Source: Ignavibacteriaceae bacterium (GTDB lineage: Bacteria; Bacteroidota; Ignavibacteria; Ignavibacteriales; Ignavibacteriaceae). From it: a DNA stretch of 42,002 nucleotides. Shown here one piece after another: positions 9,269 to 19,710 of the stretch. The position numbers and the translations under genes are program-made. Positions within the stretch are counted from its first letter, which is position 1; every line of letters begins with the position of its first letter. The notes under the pieces are model-generated. The model had not been told where the DNA came from, searched no databases, and saw nothing but the letters and a program-made list of their open reading frames with translations. The stretch covers positions 1-42,002 of the forward strand of contig JACSRR010000207.1 in the NCBI GenBank assembly GCA_014879635.1, in the 5' to 3' direction.

Positions 9269-12200
9269 ATGACCTTAAATCAATCAAAATCTTCTTGGTT
9301 TAAGTTTATAATTTTTATACTCTTTATTACTTTCAATACTATAAATGCACAGGTTGACCGTGTTTCTATTGTACAAGACAATAAAGGGACAAAGCTGGTA
9401 GTTAACGGAAAAGACTTTATGGTTATTGGTATGAATTGGGATTATTTCCCGATTGGTACAAATTACACTTATAGCTTGTGGACACAACCCGATAACTTTA
9501 TCAAAGCTGCTTTAGATAGAGAAATGTCGCTCCTTAAAAATATGGGCGTCAATGTAATCAGACAATACTCAGGGGTACAACCCAAGTGGATTGAATACAT
9601 CTATCGAAATTATGGTATTTACACTGTTCTTAATCACTCATTCGGTAGATACGGGGTTACTGTTGACGGAGTTTACATCCCTAACACAGATTACGCTGAT
9701 CCAAAAACAAGAGCTCAAATTCTCACAGAAGTTAAGGTTCTTGCCGAAGAGTTCAAAAATGTTCCCGGTCTTTTAATGTGGTTATTGGGTAACGAAAACA
9801 ACTACGGACTTTTCTGGGGCGGTGCAGAAACCGAAGATATTCCGGTTGGTGAAACCTTAGAATCCGTTAGAGCAAGACACATGTACAATCTCTTTAGCGA
9901 AGGTATTGCCGAAATTAAAAAGATTGACCCAAATCACCCGATTGCTATTTGCAACGGTGATTTACTCTTCCTCGATATTATAGCTGAAGAAATCAAAAAT
10001 ATGGATGTGTTCGGTACCAATGTGTACAGGGGCGTTTCATTTGGCGATATGTTTGATAAAGTCAAAGAAAAATTAAATGTTCCTATACTAATGACCGAAT
10101 TTGGTTCTGATGCTTTTAATGCGGTTACTATGCGTGAAGATCAGTATATGCAAGCTAGATATGCGTTAGAAAATTGGAAAGAGATTTTCGAAAACGCTTA
10201 CGGTAACGGCAAAACAGGAAATTCAATTGGCGGTATGACTTTTCAATTCAGCGATGGTTGGTGGAAGTATTTGCAAGAATCAAACTTAAGTGTTCATGAT
10301 AATAACGCATCATGGTCAAACGGTGGTTACTCCGAAGACTACATTGAAGGCGAAAACAATATGAACGAAGAGTGGTTCGGTATTTGTGCAAAAGGACCAA
10401 CCGATGAAAAAGGATTTTACGAATTATACCCCAGAGCCGCTTATTACGCTTTAAAAGATGCCTATACAATTGACCCCTTAGATGAAAAAGTTGACGCTGC
10501 TGCAATCAGAGCGCACTTTGATAAAATTTCACCTACTCCATACATTTTAATGGCTCGTGGTGATAAAGCAGCTTTAGAAAGTTCTAAATTAAGCACCGTA
10601 AGATTGAGCGGTTTGCGTTTAGAATTTGAAACATTTAGTACCGGTGGTTCTAAAATTACAACTCCCGATAAAAGAGTTGACGGAAGCACAGAGTATCCTG
10701 CGTTCTTAGGCTTCGATCACATGCAATCATTTTACGCAGAATTTGAATCGCAACCTTCCGCTAACATTACTGCTAAAGTTGCACTTAACTTCTTAGCTAA
10801 TGTTCCTTCTAATCCGATTGACGAAATTTTCTACGAAAACAGAGGAAGACCTAAAACAGTTTTAACTCCTGACGGTAGAATGACACTTGAAGGAATCGAA
10901 AGAGTTAAAGTTTATAGAGCAAGTATGCAGTGGGACCACAGTTGGTTTAAACTTGACGGTTTTTACAGAACAGGTCATTACCATTGGGGTTACGAAGGCG
11001 ACTTTTTCGGTCTATACCCGGAGAGTAATTACGGAAACAATATCGATATTTACAACGGAAGCGCACCTCTCGGATTTGAAATCACCGGAAAGAAAGAGCT
11101 TGAAGGCTTAAAAATAGCTTTCGGTCCTGAACTTTGGTGGGGAGCAAACCCGGCAATACTTCTTAAATACAGCAGAAAATTAGGTCCGCTGAGTGTAACC
11201 GGTATTTATCACGAAGATTTAGACGAGCAAGGACAAGCAGTTAGCTCGTTTGCAGTTCCTCTTCCTCCCACAAGAAGAGCAACTTTATCATTTACTGCTA
11301 AACACGGAATTTTTGGTGTAGAAGCAGGCGGTATTTGGTCGGGTAGCAATAAAAAAGGGGAAACTTTTCAAATCGTAACCGGTACAGAAGACAATTACAA
11401 AATTCTACAAGATCAAATTCAAGACAAAGATGCATTTGGTGGTAAGTTAAAGCTCACTATTCAAAGCGGAATTTGGAATTGGTATGCAGAAGGATCGGTT
11501 CAAGGTTTAGTTGCTGATGGCGGTGTTAACCAAACTTTAACTTTTACAGGCTGGAGATTAAAAAACAGCGGAAGAGGTAATCAATACAGTTTATTAACCG
11601 GTATTGCCATTACAATGGGTGATTTTCAAATTGCACCTAATTTTATGTGGCAAAAGCCGATTGAAGGTCCTATTCCTAACACAGTACCTGCCCCCGGAAG
11701 ACCCAGAAATATATTATCTGACCCTTTTGCAGTTCTCGGAAACCGTGAAACCACTGCCGGCGAATTACTTATAACTTATGACCCTACTCCCGCAACTTGG
11801 ATGTATAATTGGGATAGTGATATCAGAGAAGACGCAAATCTTGCAGTTAGTGCAGGAGTTGTTTTCAGACATCACCCCACTACAAGAGATGCTGCTATCG
11901 GTATATTAGGTGACGGCAGAACTATCTTTGCTTTCCCCGGTGCGCCTCCTGCAAGAGACCTTTGGGAATTTCATAGCAGAATAGTTTCAAAATTAGGAAC
12001 AGGCTTCGGTATGATTGCAAACATTTATGCAGGCGAAGGCGAACCTAACGGTAGCGACCAAAGACTCATTCACCGTTACGGCGGAGATATAAGATTAGCG
12101 ATGAACTCTTTCAGATTTATTGCTCAAGCAAAGATTAATGATTGGGGTCCTTATGATTATCATAGAGATTTTAACTTAACATACCCTCTTCAATTAGTTG

Positions 12201-12427
12201 CAGATTTGTCTGTTCAGTTAGGAAAACAAGAATGGTTTGATTTACCTTCAACCAGACTAGGTATCCGCGGTACTTGGAGATCGCTTGATCAATATTCACC
12301 GAGATATAACCCAACTACAATTCTTAATGTTAACGGTGTACCGGTTCCAGATCCCAAAGCTCAGGGCTTTTCAAACGGCGATGAGTGGGAAATCCGTACA
12401 TATTTACATTTCAACTTGGGTATGTAA
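9269..12427 (+). CDS. TIM-barrel glycoside hydrolase/transglycosylase (clan GH-A-like) fused to a predicted outer-membrane beta-barrel
   Basis: Signal peptide; N-terminal LMWLLGNENNYG and PILMTEFGSD (putative acid/base and nucleophile); C-terminal ~550 aa of alternating amphipathic strands ending EIRTYLHFNLGM. Confidence 0.75.
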   Translation: MTLNQSKSSWFKFIIFILFITFNTINAQVDRVSIVQDNKGTKLVVNGKDFMVIGMNWDYFPIGTNYTYSLWTQPDNFIKAALDREMSLLKNMGVNVIRQYSGVQPKWIEYIYRNYGIYTVLNHSFGRYGVTVDGVYIPNTDYADPKTRAQILTEVKVLAEEFKNVPGLLMWLLGNENNYGLFWGGAETEDIPVGETLESVRARHMYNLFSEGIAEIKKIDPNHPIAICNGDLLFLDIIAEEIKNMDVFGTNVYRGVSFGDMFDKVKEKLNVPILMTEFGSDAFNAVTMREDQYMQARYALENWKEIFENAYGNGKTGNSIGGMTFQFSDGWWKYLQESNLSVHDNNASWSNGGYSEDYIEGENNMNEEWFGICAKGPTDEKGFYELYPRAAYYALKDAYTIDPLDEKVDAAAIRAHFDKISPTPYILMARGDKAALESSKLSTVRLSGLRLEFETFSTGGSKITTPDKRVDGSTEYPAFLGFDHMQSFYAEFESQPSANITAKVALNFLANVPSNPIDEIFYENRGRPKTVLTPDGRMTLEGIERVKVYRASMQWDHSWFKLDGFYRTGHYHWGYEGDFFGLYPESNYGNNIDIYNGSAPLGFEITGKKELEGLKIAFGPELWWGANPAILLKYSRKLGPLSVTGIYHEDLDEQGQAVSSFAVPLPPTRRATLSFTAKHGIFGVEAGGIWSGSNKKGETFQIVTGTEDNYKILQDQIQDKDAFGGKLKLTIQSGIWNWYAEGSVQGLVADGGVNQTLTFTGWRLKNSGRGNQYSLLTGIAITMGDFQIAPNFMWQKPIEGPIPNTVPAPGRPRNILSDPFAVLGNRETTAGELLITYDPTPATWMYNWDSDIREDANLAVSAGVVFRHHPTTRDAAIGILGDGRTIFAFPGAPPARDLWEFHSRIVSKLGTGFGMIANIYAGEGEPNGSDQRLIHRYGGDIRLAMNSFRFIAQAKINDWGPYDYHRDFNLTYPLQLVADLSVQLGKQEWFDLPSTRLGIRGTWRSLDQYSPRYNPTTILNVNGVPVPDPKAQGFSNGDEWEIRTYLHFNLGM

Positions 12428-12447
12428 TTAAAATAGTGGAGTTTATT

Positions 12448-14385
12448 ATGAATAAAAGAAAATATTTTTACCCGGTACTTACTCTTTTTGCTCTTGTTTC
12501 AGTTTTTTTCTTTACAAGTTGTGAGAGAGACCCTAACATTCTAACACCGGCTACTTATCCCGTTATTCCGGAAGTATTTATAGACGGATTTAGCTCCGGG
12601 CTTAATTATGCTGCCTTTGGCGGTTCTAAGGTTACTGCCTTTGATGTTGATAAAGATGTTAAATACAGCGGTACCTCATCAATGAAAATTGAAGTTCCCG
12701 ATTTTGAAGACCCTAACGGTGCATACGCAGGTGGTGCTTACTTTACAAGCGAAGGGCGCGATCTTTCAAGTTTTGACGCTCTCACTTTTTGGGCTAAAGC
12801 AAGTCAAGCTGCAAATATAGATGTTGTCGGAATCGGTAATGATTTAGGTGCCTCTAGAAACTTGGCTTCGGTTAACGGATTACCCGTTACAACAAACTGG
12901 AAAAAATATGCCATTCCTATTCCTGACGCCTCAAGATTCACTTCAGAAAGAGGGATGTTCTTCTACTCTGAAGGACCTGAAAATGGAAGAGGTTACACAA
13001 TCTGGTTTGACGAAGTTAAATTTGAGAAATTAGGTACAATTGCCCACCCAAGACCTGCAATATTAAACAGTCAAGACCAAAATACTATTGCAATCATGGG
13101 GCAAGTTCTTACCATTGGCGGTACTTCAATTACTTTTAATATGCCTGACGGAACTGACCAACAGGTTAATATCTCATCAAGTTATTTTACTTTTATATCT
13201 TCAAACGAATCTGTTGCAACTGTAAACGAAAACGGGCAGATTACGATAGTTGGTATGGGTAATGCAAAAGTTACAGCAAAATTTGGAGACCAAGCGGCAG
13301 CCGGTTCAATATCTGTTACCGTTGCTAATCTGCCTCCGCGTGCACCTGTTCCTACAAGACCCGCTACAGAAGTAATTTCAATGTTCAGTAATGCGTATAA
13401 TAATGTACCTATTGATACATGGGCAACAGGATGGTTATATTCAACTGCAGTTCTTACGGAAATCAAAATTGAAGGAGATGATGTAAAACTTTACACAAAT
13501 CTAAACTTCAACGGTATCGAATTTGCATCGCAACCTATCAATGCAACCACCATGACACATTTCCACATGGATATTTGGACTCCTGACCCAACAGCACCAC
13601 CGGCATCATTTAAAGTGTTACTGGTAGATTTTGGTGCTAACGGAGTTTTTGGCGGCGGCGATGATGTTTCGCATGAATTAACCTTTACCGCAAACACAAA
13701 CCCAAGATTAGCTACAGAACAATGGGTGCAAATTGATGTACCACTTTCGGCATTCACCGGCTTAACAACAAGAGCACATTTGGCTCAGTTAGTTATTTCG
13801 GGTGACCCGAACACAGTATATGTAGATAATGTTTATTTCTATCGTTCGGGCGGCGGCGGAACACCTTCGGTTCCAACGGCACCGGCACCTGCTCCAACAT
13901 TTCCTGCTAGCGATGTAATTTCATTGTTCAGCGATAGTTATGCTAATAATCCTGTAAATACATGGTCAGCTGATTGGGATATGGCAGATGTTGCAGATGT
14001 TGTTATAGCCGGAAATAATGTAAAGAGATATACAAACTTAGTGTTTGCCGGTATCGAATTTACGAGTCAAACAATAGATGCAAACGGAATGACTCATTTT
14101 CATATTGATATATGGACCCCTGACCCAACTGCATTACCTGCATCCGTTAAATTCAAGTTAGTTGATTTTGGTGCAAACGGTATTTTTGGCGGAGGTGATG
14201 ATGTAGAACATGAGCTAACTTTTAACGCAAGTTCTAATCCTCCTTTAGTAACCGGTAATTGGGTAAGGTATAATATTCCGTTATCAAATTTTACCGGATT
14301 ATTAACCAAAGGTCATTTGGCACAATTAATAATTGTGGGTGATCCTAACACTCTATATGTTGATAACATTTTGTTTCACAAATAA
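12448..14385 (+). CDS. Secreted lipoprotein: carbohydrate-binding-like N-domain, BIG2-like Ig domain, two tandem glucan-binding-like domains
   Basis: Lipobox VFFFTSCERD; ...SNESVATVNENGQITIVGMGNAKVTAKFGDQ... Ig-like; two copies of VI(S)xFS..Y...TW...DFGANG.FGGGDDVxHELTF...VDNVxF; start reassigned to ATG 12448 from ORF-track 12385. Confidence 0.8.
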   Translation: MNKRKYFYPVLTLFALVSVFFFTSCERDPNILTPATYPVIPEVFIDGFSSGLNYAAFGGSKVTAFDVDKDVKYSGTSSMKIEVPDFEDPNGAYAGGAYFTSEGRDLSSFDALTFWAKASQAANIDVVGIGNDLGASRNLASVNGLPVTTNWKKYAIPIPDASRFTSERGMFFYSEGPENGRGYTIWFDEVKFEKLGTIAHPRPAILNSQDQNTIAIMGQVLTIGGTSITFNMPDGTDQQVNISSSYFTFISSNESVATVNENGQITIVGMGNAKVTAKFGDQAAAGSISVTVANLPPRAPVPTRPATEVISMFSNAYNNVPIDTWATGWLYSTAVLTEIKIEGDDVKLYTNLNFNGIEFASQPINATTMTHFHMDIWTPDPTAPPASFKVLLVDFGANGVFGGGDDVSHELTFTANTNPRLATEQWVQIDVPLSAFTGLTTRAHLAQLVISGDPNTVYVDNVYFYRSGGGGTPSVPTAPAPAPTFPASDVISLFSDSYANNPVNTWSADWDMADVADVVIAGNNVKRYTNLVFAGIEFTSQTIDANGMTHFHIDIWTPDPTALPASVKFKLVDFGANGIFGGGDDVEHELTFNASSNPPLVTGNWVRYNIPLSNFTGLLTKGHLAQLIIVGDPNTLYVDNILFHK

Positions 14386-14408
14386 TAATTGAGAATCAAT
14401 TATAAAAA

Positions 14409-15665
14409 TTGAATAAAATGAATAGAATTAAAACAGCACCTACACTCGAGATTGATCATCTCGGAAAATTAACTCTTAAAGATGAGATGCTCAGGCTTAT
14501 ATGGCGTGAGCATCAAATCTCAAGGGCTGATATTTCAAGGAGACTTAAGTTATCTCGCTCAACGGTAACCGAGATTATTAGAGACCTGCTTGCAACGGGT
14601 TTTGTAAAAGAGACCGGTATCGGAGAATCAAGCGGTGGTAGAAAACCTATTGTTTTAGCTTTTCAAGATAACGCAAAAGTTATTTTAGGTATAGATATAG
14701 GTGCAAGGCATGTTTCGGTTGCAATGACAAACCTTAGAGGCAAACTTCTTTGGTGGAAGGAAGTTAAATTTCCCGTTAGAGAAGATTCGGAAGGTACTTA
14801 CGAATTAATTTACAGATTATGCAACGAAAGCCTAAGTACACTTAAAAAAGGTACAGAAATGCTTCTTAGTATTGGTGTCTCTGTTCCAAGTCCGGTTGAT
14901 CCTATTCGCCCGGAGTATTTATCCGAAACAATTATCCCGGCGTGGCACGGAAAGAGCGGTATTACAAAACTGCGTGAAAAATACAATGTTCCGGTTTATA
15001 TGGATAACGATGCAAACTTAGGTGCTTTAGCAGAGCATTGGTGGGGCGCAGGAAAAAATTGTAAAGATCTAATCTATATCAAAATATCTAACGGTGTGGG
15101 CGCAGGATATATTTTTGACGGCAAACTCTATAGAGGTTCTAAAGGTATTGCCGGTGAAATGAGCCACATGCCTATAGATCCAAACGGTAAATTGTGCGGT
15201 TGTGGTTTAAGAGGTTGTTTGGCAACGGTTGTATCTGCATGGGCATTAAAAGAGAGAGTTAAAGTGCTCTCAACTTTATATCCTAGCAGTAGTTTAATAT
15301 CCGGAGGTCCCGGTGTTACCGATATTGAAAATGCAGCTTTAGTTGGTGACCCTTTAGCGGTGCAGGTTGTGAGAGAAGCAACCGACTACCTATCGGGAGC
15401 TATTACTAGCGTTGTTAACCTGCTTAATCCTGATTTAATTATAATTGGCGGTAGTCTTTCAAGACTCGGAGATTTAGTATTTGAGCCAATTCGTGAAAAA
15501 ATGGATTCTTGCACTTTAGTTGGCAGTGTTAGTAAAACAAAATTGCAAGCCAGTGAGCTCGGTTCAAAAGGAATTGCAATTGGTGCAGCAACTTTGGCAA
15601 TAGAACAAGCTTTTATTGACCCAAAAATTTTAAATGTAAATGTAGCCCCGGCGGCTTTAAAGTGA
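14409..15665 (+). CDS. ROK family transcriptional regulator (NagC/XylR-like)
   Basis: N-terminal wHTH (ISRADISRRLKLSRSTVTEIIRDLL), ROK domain with LGIDIGARHVSVA, DNDANLGALAEHWWGAG, CGCGLRGCLAT zinc motif. Confidence 0.93.
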   Translation: MNKMNRIKTAPTLEIDHLGKLTLKDEMLRLIWREHQISRADISRRLKLSRSTVTEIIRDLLATGFVKETGIGESSGGRKPIVLAFQDNAKVILGIDIGARHVSVAMTNLRGKLLWWKEVKFPVREDSEGTYELIYRLCNESLSTLKKGTEMLLSIGVSVPSPVDPIRPEYLSETIIPAWHGKSGITKLREKYNVPVYMDNDANLGALAEHWWGAGKNCKDLIYIKISNGVGAGYIFDGKLYRGSKGIAGEMSHMPIDPNGKLCGCGLRGCLATVVSAWALKERVKVLSTLYPSSSLISGGPGVTDIENAALVGDPLAVQVVREATDYLSGAITSVVNLLNPDLIIIGGSLSRLGDLVFEPIREKMDSCTLVGSVSKTKLQASELGSKGIAIGAATLAIEQAFIDPKILNVNVAPAALK

Positions 15666-15711
15666 ATTTATTATTAATTTATATAAGAAATCAGAAGTAA
15701 CAGGAGAATTT

Positions 15712-16530
15712 ATGAACGCTAAGAAAAATCAATATTTAATACTTTTGGTTTGCGCTCTCTTTCTTATCACAGTTCCCTCATGCGAAAATTCTACCGCTAT
15801 AGAATCACCAACTTGGCAACTTGTTTGGCAAGATGAGTTTGAAGGAGCAGCTGGGCAGAGACCGGATTCCACTAAATGGACTTACGATATTGGTACTGAT
15901 TGGGGGAATCAACAGCTTGAATACGATACTGACCGCCCTCAAAATGTTTCTTTAGACGGTAACGGTAATTTACTAATTACGGCAAGAAGAGAAGCTTACA
16001 TGGGGCAACCTTTTACTTCCGGTAGAATAAAAACTCAAGGTTTGTATGAACAAACTTACGGCAGATACGAGGCAAGAATTAAAATGCCGTGGGGTCCCGG
16101 TATCTGGCCCGCATTTTGGCTGCTCGGCTCAAACATTGAAACTGTTGGCTGGCCCAATTGCGGTGAAATTGATATTATGGAATACAGAGGTCAACAACCT
16201 AATCTAATACACGGAACAGTACACGGACCGGGTTACTCGGGTGGTGCCGGCATTTCAAAAACTTACGGGTTTGAACATAAAAGATTTGATGTTGATTTTC
16301 ATGTATTTGCGGTTGAATGGGGCGCAGATTACTTAAAGTTTTTTGTTGATGATGTTATGTATCATCAAATTAAAAAAGGTGATGTACCCGGGCAATGGGT
16401 TTTTGATAGTCCGTTTTTTATAATTCTTAATGTTGCTGTGGGCGGTAATTATGTTGGTTTCCCGACAAGTCAAACGCCGTTTCCGCAAAGTATGGTTGTA
16501 GATTATGTTAGAGTTTACAAGGCATTGTAA
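15712..16530 (+). CDS. GH16 beta-glucanase (laminarinase-like), lipoprotein
   Basis: Lipobox VPSCEN; LVWQDEFEG; GEIDIMEYRG catalytic motif; FFIILNVAVGGNYVG. Confidence 0.95.
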   Translation: MNAKKNQYLILLVCALFLITVPSCENSTAIESPTWQLVWQDEFEGAAGQRPDSTKWTYDIGTDWGNQQLEYDTDRPQNVSLDGNGNLLITARREAYMGQPFTSGRIKTQGLYEQTYGRYEARIKMPWGPGIWPAFWLLGSNIETVGWPNCGEIDIMEYRGQQPNLIHGTVHGPGYSGGAGISKTYGFEHKRFDVDFHVFAVEWGADYLKFFVDDVMYHQIKKGDVPGQWVFDSPFFIILNVAVGGNYVGFPTSQTPFPQSMVVDYVRVYKAL

Positions 16531-16612
16531 ATTTTTATTGATTTAATTTTAAAATTAATCACAAATTAATTCATTATTTCATCTAAACTAATTCATTATT
16601 TCAGGAGTGTTA

Positions 16613-18082
16613 ATGAGTGGTAAAGAGATTCATAAAACAGCGCCGTCTGATAAAATTTCAAACGGACAAAAGTTTGCATACGGATTAGGAGCCATCGTTA
16701 ACAACCTGCTTGGCGGTGCAATCGGATATATGTCTATTGTACTCAATGTAGGTTTAGGAATTAATCCTGCATTAGTAGGTACTCTTCAAGCTATCCCCCG
16801 TTTTACCGATGCTTTAACCGACCCTATAATGGGGTATATTTCAGACAAAACAAACTCTAAGTACGGAAGAAGAAGACCCTATATTTTTATCGGAGCTATT
16901 TTTGTCGGTTTAGTATTTGCATTGATGTGGCAGCTTCCCGAAGGTTACAGCGAGATGTTCTATTTCTGGTTCTTCTTGATTGGTTCAATAATCTTCTATT
17001 TGTTTTATACAATGTTTGCAACTCCTTGGGTGGCATTAGGTTATGAACTAACCACAGATTATCATGAGCGAACACGGTTAATGGGTGTAATGAATTTTAT
17101 GGGGCAGTTTGCCTGGATTTCACTCCCTTGGTTTTACGCCTTTATGGAGAACGACAGGCTCTTCTCCAATTCAGTTGAGGGTGCAAGAACACTCGCAATA
17201 TTTATCGGAATTTTTGTTGCTGTTGTAGGTATTATGCCCGCAATATTTACGAAAGAAAGATATGTTGCAGTTGACGGTGAAATCAAAGAGAAAACAAAAA
17301 TACTAGCAGGATTAAAAACTAATGTTGCTCTTTTCTTTAAGGGATTGTTGGTAACAGTTAAAAGAGTCGAATTTTTGAAACTTTGTGCCGGTACATTTTT
17401 CTTATTTAACGGAATAATGCTTGTTGGTGCTTTCAGTTCATATATAACAATTTTTTATGTATGCGGCGGCGATACAAGTATGGGTGCTAAATACATGGGA
17501 TTGTTTGGCACAATTAATACAATGTCAACCTTGGCAGCAATTGCTGGTGTTACCTGGATTTCATCGAGAATAGGGAAAAGAAAGACATTCATAATTGCAA
17601 CATCTGTTACAATGGTTGGCAGTTTATCAAAATGGTTTTTTTATGACCCGATGAACCCATGGTTAGTACTTATTCCCGCACCTTTAATGGCGGTTGGTAT
17701 GGGTGCACTTTTCACATTAATGGGCTCTATGATTGCCGATGTTTGCGATTTAGACGAATTGGAAACCGGTGAAAGACGCGAAGGTATGTTCGGATCTATC
17801 TATTGGTGGATGGTAAAACTCGGAATGGCTTTGGCTTTCGGATTATCAGGTTTTCTATTAAATGCTACAGGATTTGTTGTCGATTTTGGCGGAGCTCAAA
17901 CTTCAAGTACTTTCTTCTGGATGAGAGTTGTTGATGTTGGGATACCGGCAATTGCTGCTCTTATAGCAATATTCTCGGTTGCCTCTTATAAAATTACCGA
18001 AGAAAAGTCTTATGAAATCAGAAGCGAGTTAGAAAAGAGGCGTGCAAGTGCTCAACCTGCGGCTGCAGAGATTCAGAGCTAA
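16613..18082 (+). CDS. GPH-family (MFS) sugar:cation symporter
   Basis: 12-TM-like protein; ALTDPIMGYISDKTNSKYGRRRPYIFIGA and MIADVCDLDELETGERREGMFGSIYWWMVKLG GPH motifs; likely ATG start 16613 after AGGAG. Confidence 0.92.
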   Translation: MSGKEIHKTAPSDKISNGQKFAYGLGAIVNNLLGGAIGYMSIVLNVGLGINPALVGTLQAIPRFTDALTDPIMGYISDKTNSKYGRRRPYIFIGAIFVGLVFALMWQLPEGYSEMFYFWFFLIGSIIFYLFYTMFATPWVALGYELTTDYHERTRLMGVMNFMGQFAWISLPWFYAFMENDRLFSNSVEGARTLAIFIGIFVAVVGIMPAIFTKERYVAVDGEIKEKTKILAGLKTNVALFFKGLLVTVKRVEFLKLCAGTFFLFNGIMLVGAFSSYITIFYVCGGDTSMGAKYMGLFGTINTMSTLAAIAGVTWISSRIGKRKTFIIATSVTMVGSLSKWFFYDPMNPWLVLIPAPLMAVGMGALFTLMGSMIADVCDLDELETGERREGMFGSIYWWMVKLGMALAFGLSGFLLNATGFVVDFGGAQTSSTFFWMRVVDVGIPAIAALIAIFSVASYKITEEKSYEIRSELEKRRASAQPAAAEIQS

Positions 18083-18086
18083 TAAT

Positions 18087-19154
18087 ATGATTATGACTAA
18101 AGCTAAAACAGGTCAAAATTCTAAAATGAAAATAAATAAAATAGTTTTATCCGGTTTGTGTTTACTGCTATTGGTAGCAATTCCAAGTTGTACAGATTCA
18201 TCTGACAACAACGATACAACAAAGCAAGAAAAAGTCAGGAATATTGTTATCACTATGATTCCTAAAAGTGCAGCAAATCCTGTTTTTCTTTCAGCTAAAA
18301 CCGGGGCGGAAAAAGAAGCCGAAAATCTTTCTGAAAAGTACAGTAAAATCAGTGTTACCGTAAAATGGAGTACGCCCGAAACAGAAAGTGCAACCGAGCA
18401 AGCTAAATTGATTCGTGATGCTATCAAAGCTAAAACGGATGCAATTATCATTTCTTGTTCTGATATCGATTCTATAACCCCTGCAATTAACGAAGCGGTT
18501 GATGCAGGTATTCAGGTTATGACTTTTGACAGTGATGCTCCAAAATCTAAGAGGTTTGCTTATTTCGGACCCGATGATATTGCTTTAGGTGAAGCCGTAT
18601 TAACAGAATTGAGCAAACTAATTGGCGGTAAAGGTAAAATAGCTATTCTCGGCGGTAATGAGAATGCCCCCAATCTTATTCAAAGAGTAAACGGAATTAA
18701 AAAAGCTATTGCCGCAAACAAAGGAATAGAATTAGTAGGTGTTTTTTATCACCCCGAAAACGAAGCCGCAGCCATTGCAGAAATGATGAGAGTGCAAGAG
18801 TTACACCCCGATTTAGCCGGATGGGCTATGGTGGGTGGCTGGGCAATGTTTGGTAAAGAGTTGATGAATAAAATTGAACCGGGCAAAATTAAAATTGTTG
18901 CCGTTGACGCTCTACCCGAACAATTAGAGTACATCGAGAAAAACTATGCTCAAGTTTTATTTGGGCAGCCAACATTTAGATGGGGTAAAATTACGGTTGA
19001 AACTGTGATCGAAAAAATTTACCGCAATAAGAAAGTTGACGAAATTATAAGACTCAGCCCCATTCCTGTCACAATAGATAATTTGGGTGGATGGTCAAGA
19101 CAACTAAGAGCTTGGGGTTATCAAAATATCCCCGATAATTATTTGAGAATGTGA
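18087..19154 (+). CDS. Periplasmic sugar-binding lipoprotein (type I PBP, ribose/xylose-type)
   Basis: Lipobox VAIPSCTDSS; ITMIPKSAANPVF, IISCSDIDSITPAINEAVDAGIQVMTFDSDAPKSKRFAYFGPDD; start trimmed to ATG 18087 (18126 also possible). Confidence 0.88.
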   Translation: MIMTKAKTGQNSKMKINKIVLSGLCLLLLVAIPSCTDSSDNNDTTKQEKVRNIVITMIPKSAANPVFLSAKTGAEKEAENLSEKYSKISVTVKWSTPETESATEQAKLIRDAIKAKTDAIIISCSDIDSITPAINEAVDAGIQVMTFDSDAPKSKRFAYFGPDDIALGEAVLTELSKLIGGKGKIAILGGNENAPNLIQRVNGIKKAIAANKGIELVGVFYHPENEAAAIAEMMRVQELHPDLAGWAMVGGWAMFGKELMNKIEPGKIKIVAVDALPEQLEYIEKNYAQVLFGQPTFRWGKITVETVIEKIYRNKKVDEIIRLSPIPVTIDNLGGWSRQLRAWGYQNIPDNYLRM

Positions 19155-19206
19155 GATTTATCTATGATTAATCACTTCAATATTATTTGAGGAATCCGGA
19201 GTTATT

Positions 19207-19698
19207 ATGCAAATTGCTGAAATTACATACAAGCACATATTATATACAACAGAATTTTCCGAAAGTTGGAATGAAGTATTTATTCACGCATTAGGAATTG
19301 CCAAACAGTACAAAGCAAAACTGACTTTTCTTTATGTTGTAAACACAGAGTTAATTGATTTGCTAACCTTTGATGTCGGCTTGGAAAGGTCATCAAGCAT
19401 CGACAAAAAATTTACCGAAGCAAAAGACTTCACTAATAACATTCTTCAGCAAATTCTTACAAAAGTAAGCGATTCATTTGGCAAAGAAATTTTAGAAGAT
19501 ATCAATATACTTGTTGAAAGAGGAAACCCGGCTAAAATTATTTTAAGCGTAGCTTATGAAAATGAGTGCGATTTAATAGTAATGGGCTTTAAAGGAAACG
19601 GTACAATGGATGATTCGGCAATAGGGAGCACTGTAAACAGAGTACTTCACAGGTCAAAATTACCGGTATTAGTAATTCACAATATTAAACAAAATTAG
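19207..19698 (+). CDS. Universal stress protein UspA family
   Basis: HILYTTEFSESWNEVFIHALGIAKQY ... DLIVMGFKGNGTMDDSAIGSTVNRVLHRSKLPVLVI. Confidence 0.93.
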   Translation: MQIAEITYKHILYTTEFSESWNEVFIHALGIAKQYKAKLTFLYVVNTELIDLLTFDVGLERSSSIDKKFTEAKDFTNNILQQILTKVSDSFGKEILEDINILVERGNPAKIILSVAYENECDLIVMGFKGNGTMDDSAIGSTVNRVLHRSKLPVLVIHNIKQN

Positions 19699-19710
19699 TT
19701 TAGAGGAACA

